Assembly (NCBI GenBank): GCA_020086605.1
Contig: JACBWW010000016.1
Span: 7,744,325 to 7,808,324, forward strand
Length of the DNA stretch: 64,000 nucleotides
Source of the DNA: Lanius collurio
Taxonomy: Eukaryota > Chordata > Aves > Passeriformes > Laniidae
Direction: 5' to 3'
Of the stretch, positions 38,368-50,100 are shown piece by piece. The notes under the pieces were generated by a model. The model did not search any database. It worked only from the letters and a program-made list of their open reading frames with translations, and had not been told where the DNA came from. The first letter of the stretch is position 1. Each line of letters starts with the position of its first letter. Made by a program: the position numbers and the translations under genes.

Positions 38368-41300
38368 AATCCATGAATTATACATTATTTGCTATGGAGA
38401 GTACTAGAAACAATATTCCTCCTTTCTAATAGCTAAAAAAGCTGGAGGTTTCCTAGAGCACACATCACATATCCTCTGCAATGCCTTCTAATAGAAAGAA
38501 AGAAATCCAGCTTTTCAAAGCAATCTCTCACTAAATGAAATAGATTTGTTTGTGTTGCTTTGCAACACACAAGTGTGACAGTTCATTTTAAACAAAATAG
38601 TTTTAATAATGTCATTACTAATATCTATTTGGTCATCTCTCTGAAAAATGGTGTTTTAATAGGAATGTTTCATTTTAATAAATGGCAGAAGAGGCAAGCT
38701 GCCCTGAGTCAGCAGGAAGTGGATATACACCAGAGAACAGGCTGATTGTGTTAGATTCATCCAGAACATTGAACAGCACACAGACAGTCCAAGAAAAAGC
38801 AACTGGCTGTATTCAAATGATTAGTCTTACTGCTATGCTGTAGCACAGATTCACACATTCTTCTATTATTCCTTGACCTTCTGCCAAAAACTCCCACTTC
38901 AAGTAATAATTAGAATTAGTGTTTCCAGTGCATGCTTCCATCTTCCTAACAAACAGTAATGAAATGTGGCTTTTACAAAATATGCAGTTAATTAAACTTT
39001 TTTTTTTGAACATTGTTTGATTAATACAGTTCCCCTGTGCTAGCCTCTCATTATGCCTGACTATCTCTACCTGGGACTGGGGGAATCGGAAGAAAAGCAC
39101 TATCAATAGGAAGAGTTAAATTTCAGAATTTTGCATTTTAAAATTTCTTGTAGTTTTTTTTCTTTTCTTTCTTTTCGTTTTGTTTCTGTCTTGCAATAAA
39201 CTGAAAAGACAGCCTTTATTTGTAAACCTGTTTTTTTAAGGCGAGGACAGTATGTGTATTATATAACAACTCTACAAATACCCTCAGTGTGAATTTGAAG
39301 AACACATATATCAAGTGCTACAAGATAATAAGTGGATTTCTAGGCAAGCTTTTTGAAAAGATGTCTCAGCACTGTATTGCTTCATAACACTATGCAAATA
39401 GATATTCTGATTTCATTTTTTAAAATATTATTTCATGCTTTTTTACTGTCTGCCTTAATTATCCAAATGCTGAACAAGTATAGTCTTTTGATTGATGAGA
39501 GTTCCACCCCTTTACCCACACCCCTGCAGATATGAGGCTCCACAGTTTAGTACCATAAATCACTGTGATTGTATAACTTAACTACTGTATGATCAGAGAT
39601 CACATGCAGTGGTAGCCTGGATATGCATTCATCCTTCGTTATGAATGTTTTAGGGCTAAATTTATTCGGGATATTTGGAAAAATATCAGTTTCTTCAGTT
39701 AAAAAAGCAATGCATTTTAAATAAGCAATTCTTGCAACAACTGGAAATAATCACAAAAGTCTTCTATTTGCAATCTTCATTAATGTTATTTCCTCACTTT
39801 AGAAGAAATCTTTTCAGAGGAAAACAACAATTAAACCCCTCCCCCCAGGCTCTGACAGCTAAGGATCTATGGATCAGCCATTTTAGTAATTAACCACAAT
39901 TCCTCTGATTTGTGAATTTCCAGATGATGAGGCAGGAAGCAAGTTACATCTTGGAGAAATTGCCCTCAGGAGAGAGGAAAAACTATTGCGAGGTTGACAG
40001 CACAACCTTGTACCGGCACAGTTTCCCTTCCCCAGTGGTTCAAGGAGTTCCAAGCACCCTCCTGTAAATCATCAGCTCACATCTATTTATTATCTTCCAG
40101 CCCAGTGCACAACACTATCTGTTACACACGGATACCAGCAATATTGCAAGGTGGACTCAAGGGATAAAAGACAGCAAACCCTGCACACCTCTTATGCCTG
40201 AGTCACACCCACTATAAAGTCAGGCTCTGTTCATAAAGTGCATGCTGTTGTCAGAAATTAAATAATATGAACTGTTGTGGTTCAGAATTGGGTTTTTTTA
40301 GTGTTTCTCCAATATGCTTGATCTTATCATCTTGATATCTTTGTGTTATTATACAGAAACAACATTTATCTGCATAGTAATGGACAAAATGTCTATGAAA
40401 ATATTGCTATTCATTCAATGATTGTTATATTTGGAGTAGGTGCCAGCCTGACTCTGTGATGCTTGTCCTGGAATATCAATAAATAAATCATAAAAGCCAA
40501 TGCTTCAAATATTGAAAAATTCACACTTCAAACTGTGTTTTGAACTATACTGAGAGCAATGCCTCAGATTGTCCTTTTGCTTTATATGAACAGAGGAAAT
40601 TCAAAGTAGGAGGAAGTCTCTCCCGGGATTTGGCATAGGGGAGTGCCACAAACCATCAGCCTTCCTGTCTCTGCTGTGCCAGCGAAGCCTCTCCTGGGAT
40701 GTACCACGAGAAGCAGACAGTGTGTCTGGGGAGTTAATGTGGCTTCAGATGAAATTATCTCCTGCAGAATCCATCTTGCCTGTTGTTTGTGTGCAAGCAA
40801 AGGAGCTGGCAGTGGTGAGGAGCCATGCCAGAGCAGGGCGGGTGAACGTTCAGAGAAAAGTAGGAGCATCTTTCTATGACTCTGTTCAGTGAAGTTCCTT
40901 GCACCACAGACTTCCCATGCTGTGAAAATGGGACATCACACCTCTTTTTCTCCTTCTGTCTGGAGCCCAAATTCGGTAAGAACAACTCTCTGAAGTCCCC
41001 ACCACTCTGTTGCCCATTTCACTCCTCACTAGTAATAAATATCTAAATTATATGGTGTGATTGACAGCATTTAAAGGAGAAATGAGGGCAAATGTCCTTC
41101 TGAAAAGTACACTCTAGTTCAAGCACAAGTGTTTGGGCTGATGTCCTAGTTGCAGAATGACTTTCCATGGTTTGCATTGTGTGTGGGACCACTAGGCAAT
41201 ACTAGTGGTTCTTTTGCTTTAAAAGCACAGAAATTAGCTGAAAGCTAAAAGTAGGAATGGTGTTTTGTAGTAATTGAAAATGCAAAAGCTAGACGAGCAC

Positions 41301-41689
41301 TGGAAGTCACTCAGGTACATCTATTCAAAGGCCAGAAGAAAAAGCACTGCAGGTATTCAGTGCTTTATCTGATTAGAAAACAGCCTGGCACAGATGTGAT
41401 TTCTGCTCCATATATCAAGCTATGGCAGGCTTTAGCTGCTTCATTATGAAAGCATCTGAAGTAAAATAGGTTTTGGAACATAAAAAATGACAAATTTGGA
41501 AAAATATCTATATGCCAGATGGGTGTAGGAAGAATCCTTGTGACAAATATATTATTAAAGGAATATGCATAAGGAAAGAAACTGTGCCCAGTTCTTCCAG
41601 GGATGGACAGGCAGGAAGGTAGCGTCTCACTGTGTCTAATGTATTCTCATCTAATCTAAATCTAATTAATTATGTTGCATCGCTGACAT

Positions 41690-42250
41690 AAAATCTGCGC
41701 GTTGCACACAACAATGGAAGGCTGCACCGGGGCTTCGGGAGGGCTGGCGGTGGCTTCGCCCTCGCTGCTTTTGTTCGCTGTGCTCGGGGGCCGCAGGTCA
41801 GGCTGACGCCATCTCCGCCGGGGGAGGGCGAGTGCGGCCAGCCCGGGCAGGGTGGGCTCGGCCCCGCGCTGCTGCCCGAGGCTGCTCTCGCAGGGCTTTA
41901 ACGCAGACCAGCACAGCTTCTCGTGTTTCGTGAGCAAACAGGAGCGTTCTGACAGTGCTGTCGTCCTGTCGTGCTGCTGGAGCCGAGTTGCGCGTCTCCG
42001 AGCTGCGTCCTGCAGCGCCCGGGCAGCCAGCGCGGTGCGCAGCTCCCGCTCCCGGGGCAGGAAGGGCTGCTGCGATCGGGAGCTCGCCCACCTGAGCTCC
42101 CCGGCTCAGAACACACGGCACTGTGTGGGACAGCTCAGCAGTGCGAGGGCTGGGGAGACACGGTGCAGAGGAAAGCGCTGAGCTCTGGTGCCAGGAGGCT
42201 CCTGGGCAGGCAGCTGCTCTGGGGCCGCGCAACAACCCGGTCATAGGGCA
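41690..42250. promoter_or_regulatory. CpG island
   Basis: From about 41690 to 42250 the sequence changes abruptly to high GC with dozens of CpG dinucleotides, the densest such region in the window. In vertebrates such islands usually mark an unmethylated promoter or a developmental regulatory element. No TATA box and no canonical GGGGCGGGG site is evident. Overlapping open frames on both strands (180 codons minus, 41798-42340; 109 codons plus, 41852-42181) are low-complexity Ala/Arg/Ser/Pro-rich products expected of a GC-rich island, not a gene. A minus donor-like CTCAG|GTGGGC lies at about 42090. The gene it serves, if any, is not visible in the window. Confidence 0.75.
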
Positions 42251-42564
42251 GGACTGATGACGGGGGACCCTGGAAACTTCAGCTTTGAAATGTGGGGCCA
42301 GTAGGATCCTTCTGCCCAGACTGGTGGGGCCAGGCACCATCCTGTAGACCCATGAGGAAACATCAGTGCCTCTTTCTCGGCAGCAGGCAAGTCAGTATTT
42401 CAGCTTTAGTGTAAATAACCCAAAAGGACGTGCACACTCAGCCATCTGGATGGCTGACCGGATCTGATGAGGCCTTAATAGCAGCCAGAGGAGCTGCAGG
42501 AGATATTACACACACCTGAAATGGGTCTCAACCTTTGGTTATTACCAAAGATGGGATAGCTTAC

Positions 42565-42616
42565 CTGGTTTGGGTTCAAGGTGCAAATGATCTCGCCATG
42601 ATTAATGTGTTCAGAA
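42565..42616 (-). other. Candidate splice-bounded segment (best exon candidate)
   Basis: On the minus strand an outstanding pyrimidine tract and acceptor (within CCTACCTTCATTTCTGTTTCAG, continuing about 10 more pyrimidine-rich bases upstream) precede 52 nt that end AACCAG|GTAAGCT, a near-perfect donor. One frame is open, entering phase 2 and leaving phase 0, and encodes 17 residues containing HINHGEIICTLNPNQ. I recognise no family. The CpG island lies about 300 bp further along in the direction of transcription, so the island is not the promoter of this transcript unless it is read differently. It could equally be a noncoding-RNA exon. Confidence 0.33.
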
Positions 42617-45600
42617 CTGAAACAGAAATGAAGGTAGGGAGGGTGGTACAGCAATTGTATCATTTGGCTTCTCATAATTTGATTTTACTGATGCCTCATC
42701 CACTATCTGATTAATCTTTTCCTATTTAAACCCAGCCAAACCAGGAGGCTTTTGCTCACGGGCTTTTAGTACTATTTTATTTGGCAGTTATGGAATAAAA
42801 GAATTTTAGTATTGCCTTAGAATTTCTCCTGACATCTATCACAACCAATCCAGCTCATATGTGGGTGAACTGTGTTTTGATCCAATTATAAAATTCTATT
42901 GGAGTCTTGTTACATTCTTATCCCATGTGAATGTTGAAAAATTCAAGAGCAAAAGAAAATTCTACAAAATGTTTCTCATTTACTGTAGGCTTGGAGACAC
43001 AAAACTGCATCACACAGTCATTTGTGGAGGCTAATAGCAAACTAGAAAAACAACATATTCTTCAGGAAAAACCCACCCTGTTGATCAGCACCAAGACTTA
43101 GAGGGAGAATAGTACAATCTGTGTGTAGATATAACTGATGATTGTCTTTTGGAGACCCAGCCTTACTTTTGTTAATTGTAGCAACGAGAACTTTGTTGAT
43201 GTTCATCCCAGAAGTTACGATGAAAAAGGATCTGCCAGTCTGAAGACATTTTGGAGAGTGCATAAAAATGACAAATTCGAAAGAATCCAGACACAAAATG
43301 GCCAAGGTAACACATAGCTAATGTCTCAATGTATTGCAATGACTATAATATTTAAAAATGAAGATACTTTACACACTCTTAGCATCTCTATATAGCAAAA
43401 ATGCGTTATTAAATCAATAACCCATGCACTATTTGATTACCATGATGGAGAAGTTGATCTAGGATATTTCTGTCTCAACACTTCCACTGTCTTCAGGCTA
43501 CAAAATATAATAAAAGGAATTAGGTGTCTTCCTTGCTCATCGGCTATAGAAAGCCATGCAGAGGCGTAGCTGCACAGAGTGCTGCTCCCAGGAGAGGAAA
43601 TACACTTGCTCCAAAGCTTTCTGGCTTCATCCTGTTGGAGTCTCTCATGCACCTACAATCAGAATACCCATCCTAGAGCTGTCTAACCAGGGAGGTGCCA
43701 GGACCAAGCCAGCAGCCCTGGCCAAGAGCCAAGCAACAGTGGCAGGGCCAGCGCTAAGTCTGGAGCTCAGACTTCAGCTGGGAACTGTTCAGCCACGTGG
43801 GAAAGCCAACAGCTCTTTGACTTTCTCAAATACAGATTGCAATTCATCCCTTTCAGGTCTGTAGGGAGCCTGTGGCTGCCCCCAAGAGCAGATGCTGGGT
43901 GGCACTGCTGGGATGGACCTCTCTGCCTTGCCCAGCCGAGCAGTGCCCTCCATGTGAACCCAAGGCCACTGCACCCAAGGCAGCAGCACGGCTGTGCTGG
44001 GGGTGGGCAGGACACGGGCAGCCCCACGGGGTGCTGGCCACAGGCACCCTGCCCTGCTGGGCTGGCTCAGCCTGCCCATGGTGATGCTGTGAAATGTGCG
44101 GGGAGAGGCTGGGAGGGGAACACCCAGCAGTGGTCACCAAAGCTGAGTCATCCCACTACATGCAAGAATGAGAGGTGCATGTGTGCTCACAAACCATATT
44201 AGGTCGTTCCCAAGGCTGTCTGCTCTTGGTTACATCAGTTTTGCCTCTCTGTCATTCCAGAAGCTTGATAGTTAGTCCCGTTTTCCTTATTTTTAGGGTA
44301 CACACAGGTTGTTGTCCCCAGTTCTGGAATGCTGTCTGTGTTTCTGCGCCCCGTGGGAGGCTGGTAACCGTGGCACCTCTCCCCATGGCTTCCCCTGGTC
44401 ACTCTGAGCTCCATCATTAAGCTCTGACACAAAAATCTGTTTAGTCACAGAAGCAGATTGCTTCCATGAAGCGCAGAAATGTAATTTGCCAGTACTTAAG
44501 CTACAATATTAAATACTAACATGAAGCTCCTTCCCCTTTTCAGTTCTTTATAGCAAAAAATACTTGGTGTGAAATCTTGTTTCTGCAAGGGTCAATGATA
44601 AAATCTGCATCAGTGACAGAGCAGCTTCTGCCCTTCCTATGATGAGTGGTTTTATTGGTTTTGCATTTAAAGCTGTTCCAATGCATCAGTGCTTTCATTG
44701 CCAGTCCAGAGCACCCCTGCACTTGCAAAGCTGGTGAGGAGGTCATCTCCGGATTCCCCTCGCTGTGGTCATGTCCCCCGCAGCAGGACAGCCCTGCTGG
44801 GGTTTATTCTCCACTGGTAATGGCCAGTGTTTCAGCTCTGAGGCAGAGCACGCTCCAAGAGCAGCCGTAAGCCAACACACCTCACCCCAGGCTCCAGCCC
44901 ACTGTAGTTAATCATTAAATAATTCTCCTGGTGATGTTATCCAGTGCTGATAAATTACAGATTTCATTGTTTTGCCTGGAGCAGGTTTAAATTGCATTAA
45001 TTTCATTGAAGATTGACACTGGCTTTTATTTCTTTTTCCTACTGTTTTGTCCTGTAAAGTGACACACACTACAGACTTCAGATTGCTCATATAATTGGTA
45101 CGATAGATTTTTTTCTCATATTTGGAGAAAATTTTAATCAGAGCCTTTGAAATACCAAGAACTTTGAGATCAATAAAATACTAATGATAGTGTATTTGGA
45201 GAGGAATATTACCACAAATCAAATAGCTTTTAAAACAACCTTATTGTTGACCATGTTTGTTTTACATGTGATCTCAGAATGATTTCTAATTTTATACAGC
45301 AGTGAATTTATTCCACCTACAATACAACGTTTCTGACACAGGGTTTTCTCAAAAACTGAAGATAAAATACATTATACATCTTCCTGATGAGCCAAACTCT
45401 CATCGGTCTGATTCTCTCCTTTGGCAAAGGAAAAAAATATCCCCAGGTAGTCCTACTCTTTTCAGGCAGAAGGAAAAGACTGTTTTAAGTTAGTGGGATC
45501 TTGATTATGACAAATTCCACCTATTTTGGAACAATTAATGTGACAGTTCAATGTGTTTTGAATAAAGCATTTGGAAAATTTTGGAGCTGTAATTTACAAC

Positions 45601-45954
45601 TACAAAAATTATATCAAATAATTTCTGTACCAGCAACAATGTGACACAATGCCGTAGATTGTTGTGGTAAATAAGAAAAGGTTTTGATTGTGCACTATTG
45701 TAGCTCCCCAAGCAGAATGTTGAGTTCAACTAGGAAATATTGACTAAAACTTCATATCCCCTCTGAGGCTGTGTATCACAGCTGGTACTTTTAATAGAGG
45801 TCTTTCTCAATATTTTCACTAGGGTACCTGGGGTTTGCTTTGTTGGGGTTTTATATATATATTTTTTTTTTAAGCACATAGTATAATACAATCTAAACCC
45901 CCACTTTGCTGTAAATGTGCACAGAAATTAATTGAACAATAAAAGAGGTGTCAG
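42617..45954. other. Noncoding stretch with a GC-rich patch, no gene recognised
   Basis: AT-rich flanks surround a GC-rich patch at about 43560-44160. That patch yields at least six overlapping open frames of 70-121 codons on both strands (for example 43837-44202 plus and 43789-44079 minus). Such density on both strands is a composition effect. No domain, RNA gene or named repeat was recognised. Confidence 0.65.
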
Positions 45955-46352
45955 GTGCCCTGAGGCAATGATAGGTATTAATGACCCTGACCAGCCTCAC
46001 CTGGGGCATCCCACCTCCTCCAGGGACTCAGGATTTAAGCTTAGCCCTTTGCTGTAGGGCTGCTGGTTGCCAGCTTTGTGCATTCTGCTGATGTGTGCTC
46101 TGGTCTGTGTGTGGGCCTCCAAGCTTGGTGATGGAGCTGTCCTGTTAATATGGACCTGGCTGACAGTCTATGGGGTGTATCTGGTTTTGACCCTAACCTT
46201 CAGCTTATCCCCTAAGCTTTGCCCCAGGCTTGTGTCTTTGCCTGATGTTGGGATTTGTGGCTGAAGTGGCCCTGCTCTCCTCACCAGCTGTTCTGTGACT
46301 GGTCCTGACCCTGCCTCCCTGTCCTACTGGAGGAAGACATGGTTTAGGCAAG
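45955..46352 (+). other. Sharply bounded GC-rich segment ending in a consensus donor
   Basis: Composition changes abruptly from a T/A-rich stretch to GC-rich at about 45955. The segment ends at 46352 with CAAG|GTAAGTA, a full match to the U1 donor consensus, and AT-rich sequence resumes. A possible internal acceptor, CTGCTCTCCTCACCAG at about 46287, would give a terminal 65-nt segment open in one frame. The sharp edges fit either an inserted element (for example a solo LTR or an old nonautonomous repeat) or an exon. I cannot name a family with confidence. The longest frame inside is only 65 codons (46067-46264), so it is not an obvious coding exon. Confidence 0.3.
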
Positions 46353-46677
46353 GTAAGTAAATACTTTAACAGAGTTTATTTAACCTGGAGGAACCTGCTT
46401 TGCCTCATGCCTCTGTCACCTATTTCTTACAAGAAAGACAAGCTTTCTTAGAAGAATAAAAATGTAGCTAGATTTAATATTGTGGAACAATTGTTCTGCA
46501 GTAACTTTTTAGATCTAGTGTTCCAGACTATTTCTAGGAACATGGGGATAAGGAGCTGCAGCTCCTCCAGGGATGTAGCTGCTGGAAGCTGAGCTGACCC
46601 AGCTGCAGCTGGGGTTGTGTTCTCCTTTGATCCCCTTTGTAGCCAAAGGGTTTCTGTGCTAATCAGTGCTTGCTCAC
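46353..46677. other. Noncoding spacer with paired palindromes
   Basis: A minus frame of 87 codons (46448-46711) crosses this stretch without a recognisable domain. The notable content is the pair of 16-bp palindromes annotated separately. Confidence 0.6.
46551..46613. repeat. Two perfect 16-bp palindromes sharing an AGCTGCAGCT core
   Basis: AGGAGCTGCAGCTCCT (46551-46566) and CCCAGCTGCAGCTGGG (46598-46613) are each exactly self-complementary, with 31 nt between them. The second contains two overlapping CAGCTG E-boxes. They could be paired bHLH-type sites or stem-forming elements. Confidence 0.93.
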
Positions 46678-46716
46678 CTGCTGATCTTGTGTCTGCCTGT
46701 TTTGTGCACACCCAAG
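46678..46716 (-). other. Candidate splice-bounded segment (possible microexon)
   Basis: On the minus strand GAAATTTTTGCCCAATAG is followed by 39 nt and CAGCAG|GTGAGCA, a strong donor. Two frames are open. The phase 0-0 frame would join in frame with the candidate at 47063-47117 about 350 bp upstream on the same strand. Continuing in that frame into the candidate at 42565-42616 meets an immediate stop, so if the three are linked the product is either a short C terminus or noncoding. Confidence 0.2.
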
Positions 46717-47062
46717 CTATTGGGCAAAAATTTCATAAATCTAAACACAAGCCTCCTGGCATCCATGTGTTTTGTGCAGGGCAGGGTAAAAGATTTGGGA
46801 TGGTGGCAATTGGGAGCTGAGAAGAAGCTGGAGGGTTTGTCTCTGGTTTGCTTTTCTTGGCACAGAGTGTTAGACAATGAATTGATCCGATTTGCATTGT
46901 CAAAGAGAAGAACTACAATAATTTGCATTGTTTCAAGAAAAGAGCTACAATAATTTGTAGCAGAATGGATCAAGTTAAAATTTTTCAAAATACTTCCTCA
47001 ATAAACATCCAACTCTTAAGGAAGCTGTGGCACTGTTTCATACATTTAGCAGAACAACTTAC
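46717..47062. other. Noncoding spacer between minus-strand candidates
   Basis: This stretch contains the diverged tandem duplication at 46890-46952. A minus open frame of 104 codons (46674-46988) covers most of it and the microexon candidate. The duplication inside it and the lack of a domain argue against a real protein. Confidence 0.55.
46890..46952. repeat. Diverged head-to-tail duplication, about 31-32 bp unit
   Basis: Copies at 46890-46920 and 46921-46952 both run ATTTGCATTG...CTACAATA and differ at several positions. A short third start (ATTTG) follows. The divergence indicates an older duplication than the identical ones elsewhere in the window. Confidence 0.85.
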
Positions 47063-47117
47063 CTGTGTAGGCCATTTAAATAAATGGGATAAATAAAGCA
47101 CCATATGTTGCATTTCT
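47063..47117 (-). other. Candidate splice-bounded segment (possible exon)
   Basis: On the minus strand an acceptor (CATTTTTTTTCTAAATGGTAG) precedes 55 nt that end CTACACAG|GTAAGTTG, an essentially perfect donor. One frame is open, entering phase 2 and leaving phase 0, and encodes 18 residues rich in Met, Leu and His. The phase-0 end fits the 46678-46716 candidate. No family was recognised. The donor is the strongest on the minus strand. Confidence 0.27.
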
Positions 47118-50100
47118 CTACCATTTAGAAAAAAAATGTGGAAAACAGTGTCACTTTAATGGTTTGTCTTTATTTTTGTCCAACACCATACGAGGCTTGA
47201 TCTAGCCTCCAGGAAGACAGAGGAAAGCTACCTACTGGTTTCAAGGCTTACACTCAGTTATGCTACTGCTGGGGCAGGTTTTCCAGTTTTCCTCAAAAAT
47301 ATGAAAAATCTGTATTTATTTTGCCTGATTCCGATAGGGCAAGTTTGAAGGTGAGGCAAGAGTGTGCTTATCTGGGATAGGTGCAGGGTTCTCCTTCAGG
47401 ATAGCTACAAGTGTGCTTGCATGTGTATCTGTTTAAATGTAGTATTAGTGTGAAGGTAACAGAAGAATCTGGGCTTCATCCCACAAAGTTGTAGACTGGA
47501 GCACCTGCCAAATCAGATCCTTTACATGTGGGGTTTGATTTGCATAATCTCTGAATGTTTTTTGTTTCCAAGTGCTCTACATAGATTAGCCTAGAAGATT
47601 AAAAAAACCTGTGGGTCCCTCCAAGTACTAGGGATAATATATTCTCATTTTAAAAGTACGGTTGACTACACTGAGTAAGGGAAAGAAAGACATGAAATCA
47701 AGACTTTAGAAGCAAGGCAAAAAGTCACAATGTTTGTTTCATGATACATCTGGGATCTTACCACCTGGATAGGTTTGAGAAGCAGACCTTTCAAATAAAA
47801 ATAGGAGAATAATAAAACAATAATAGTAAAAAGTGGTGAGGTACTTCAAAAATCTACATTTTACAGAAGTGTAATCATGATTTAAAAATACAAAAACACT
47901 GTGACTCAAAAGAGGGAGAGCGTGGGTGTTTGCTGGGGATGAGTCAAAAGAGAAGAAATTTCAACTCCAGAAAGCAAATGCAGAAGATGAGGCTCTGTAA
48001 GTAGAGCCTGCAAAAAGGCAGACCAAATTTATGCATTTGTTCTGCATCCAGGGTTCACCTCCATGCTATGCAGAAGTCATTGATTAACTGACATTAGATT
48101 GAAATGGGGCAATTAGACAGAGTAAAATGTCTACAGCATAAATTATACAAGAAAAGTGTCTGAAGAGAGCCTCCCCTTTGTCTTTAAGACTTGCCAGCTG
48201 TTCCTTTTCTGCCTTGTGATTTTTACCTTTCCAGATAAGCATATTCCTTTCTCTAAATCAATCTGACGGAACAGAGCTAACTGTATATCACAGGCTACAG
48301 CTGTATGTCCAGATACATTTTTAATAGGTCAGCCAGTCCAGTGGCAAGATAGCACTGATTCATGTTAGCAGAGGAGGAGGAAAATGATGCTGTGGAAGCA
48401 CCTAGAGCAGATACCACTGCACACTTCCTTGGCTCTGATTACTTGAAACAGTTTGTCACATGCTTAAACTGAAACATGTGCTGTGGTCCCCTTTGTAGTC
48501 AGTGAATCAGGTGCTCTGTCTTCTACAGTATTGAAAATTAATTATGGGAGTTGGAAATCCTGCTGTTTTCCAGTATAAATAAGGGAAGTAAATCACTGAT
48601 TCATTGAAAAAAGAAAGCTGAGGCAGTTCTGTGGCTGTGCTGGCTCAGTGCTCTTTGCTTGTAACAGTGCGAAGTGTGTTTAAATGCTTTTTTTGCAACA
48701 GGAACAATGAAAACTGGGTGGGTTTTTTTTAAAAATAGATTGCTTTAAGACTCCTCTTGTGGTTATGGCTAAGGTATTGTGATCCAAAACCCCCTTAGTA
48801 CTGAATTAAGCTTGTTTGTGAAGGAAACCTGCTATTTGCCATGGTCCTGGGGTTGTGTGAGTCTCCATGCCACTAGCATGCTTTTGCTCTTCCTCTCATC
48901 CCACTGCCTAGAGAGCTGTGGGCTGTTAATGGGGTTACCTAAGCAAACTCTTCTACAGAAGCACAGAGCAGTTTGAGATGTATCCAAGCTGCCATTTTCA
49001 GCTGCAGTTTTTACCGCCTATGTCCATTTACCAAGTCCAGACCTGACTGAATAAGAATGGTCACAACTATGGCAGCAGAGCCACTCTTGTAACCTTTTCA
49101 TATCAGCACTGAATGGGATTTAGGAGTGGGAGATTTGCACTGGCCCGTCTTGTTGAGGACGTTTGATTTGTTCTCAGGGTTGTATTTTGCTTCCTGTAAG
49201 GCTGCTCTGAGCCCCGACAGGAGTGGGAAAGGCAGCTTGCCCTGACACACTGGGGACTGAGCTGGGCATCCTTACAGTGCAGTGTGCACTGAAAGCCTCT
49301 GAAAGGCTCCAGCAGGTTTGGCTTTTATCTGGTGTAAGGAAAGCAAGTCTTAGCACCCACCTGTTTGAATGACACAAGGAAAGATCACATGGCTGGGCTA
49401 TGCACTGACATGCCGTGGGCTGTTGTAAGCAAACTGGGTTAGGCATTTCCTGATCCTCCCTTTACTCAGGATAAGAAGGTTAATGCATGAGCTTTCCGTA
49501 GTGTGGCTGAGTCAGATGAAGGCTTGATCTTTTGTAAAGCTCAGGTTACTGATTACAAGATGGGGAAGGGGGAAAGGAGTGTTTAAAATTGCTGTTGGCC
49601 TGTGCAAAGTGCTTCAGCAAGTAGTCAGTCCTGCGCTGTATGCAAGGTTTGACCTGAATTGGCCTGAACTGGTGGTATCTGCTACATGACCTCTTCAGCT
49701 TTGCATTCAACATATTGTCCATGTAATTCAAGTGGTTTTTTCATCCATTCCCTCCCAAGCCTTTATACAGAAAGGCAGACTTGCTATTTCCATGTGGTTG
49801 TAGAATGGCACTGGTTCAGAGCCACACAAATCTGATGGTATCTCCCCGCTTACCTGCAGCAATCAATACACAACTCCAATTTTGTCAGGACTGCCTCAAG
49901 CACAGGAATTCCACAAAAAACAGATGTTTATCCTATTTGTTCAAGTTTAATGTGCCCAGCCAAGCAAAAAGGAAATCAGGTGAATATTTGGCTAAATGGT
50001 TTTTACATTATTTTTATGCTGGGCTTTATCTGACATGTCAGACACCCACTTTGTATTTTACAGATCTGCCTCCCAGCCTTCAAAAATGCAGATTTATGAT

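Larger units (their letters stand above)
37084..41689. other. AT-rich noncoding stretch, no gene recognised
   Basis: Apart from the G-rich tract near 37560-37631, this is AT-rich with frequent stops. The part at about 38140-38420 has few repeats and several TTAATTAA-, TAAT- and octamer-type motifs and may be conserved regulatory DNA. A T/C-rich tract lies at about 39153-39186. A GC-richer patch at 40620-40870 gives overlapping open frames on both strands with no recognisable product. An 8-bp inverted repeat (ACCACTAG...CTAGTGGT) lies at 41188-41209. Confidence 0.7.

Noticed and set aside
41798..42340. 180-codon minus-strand open frame, the longest in the window
   Set aside because: It lies in a CpG island where stop codons are scarce, is overlapped by open frames on the plus strand, and its Ala/Arg/Pro/Ser-rich product shows no domain.
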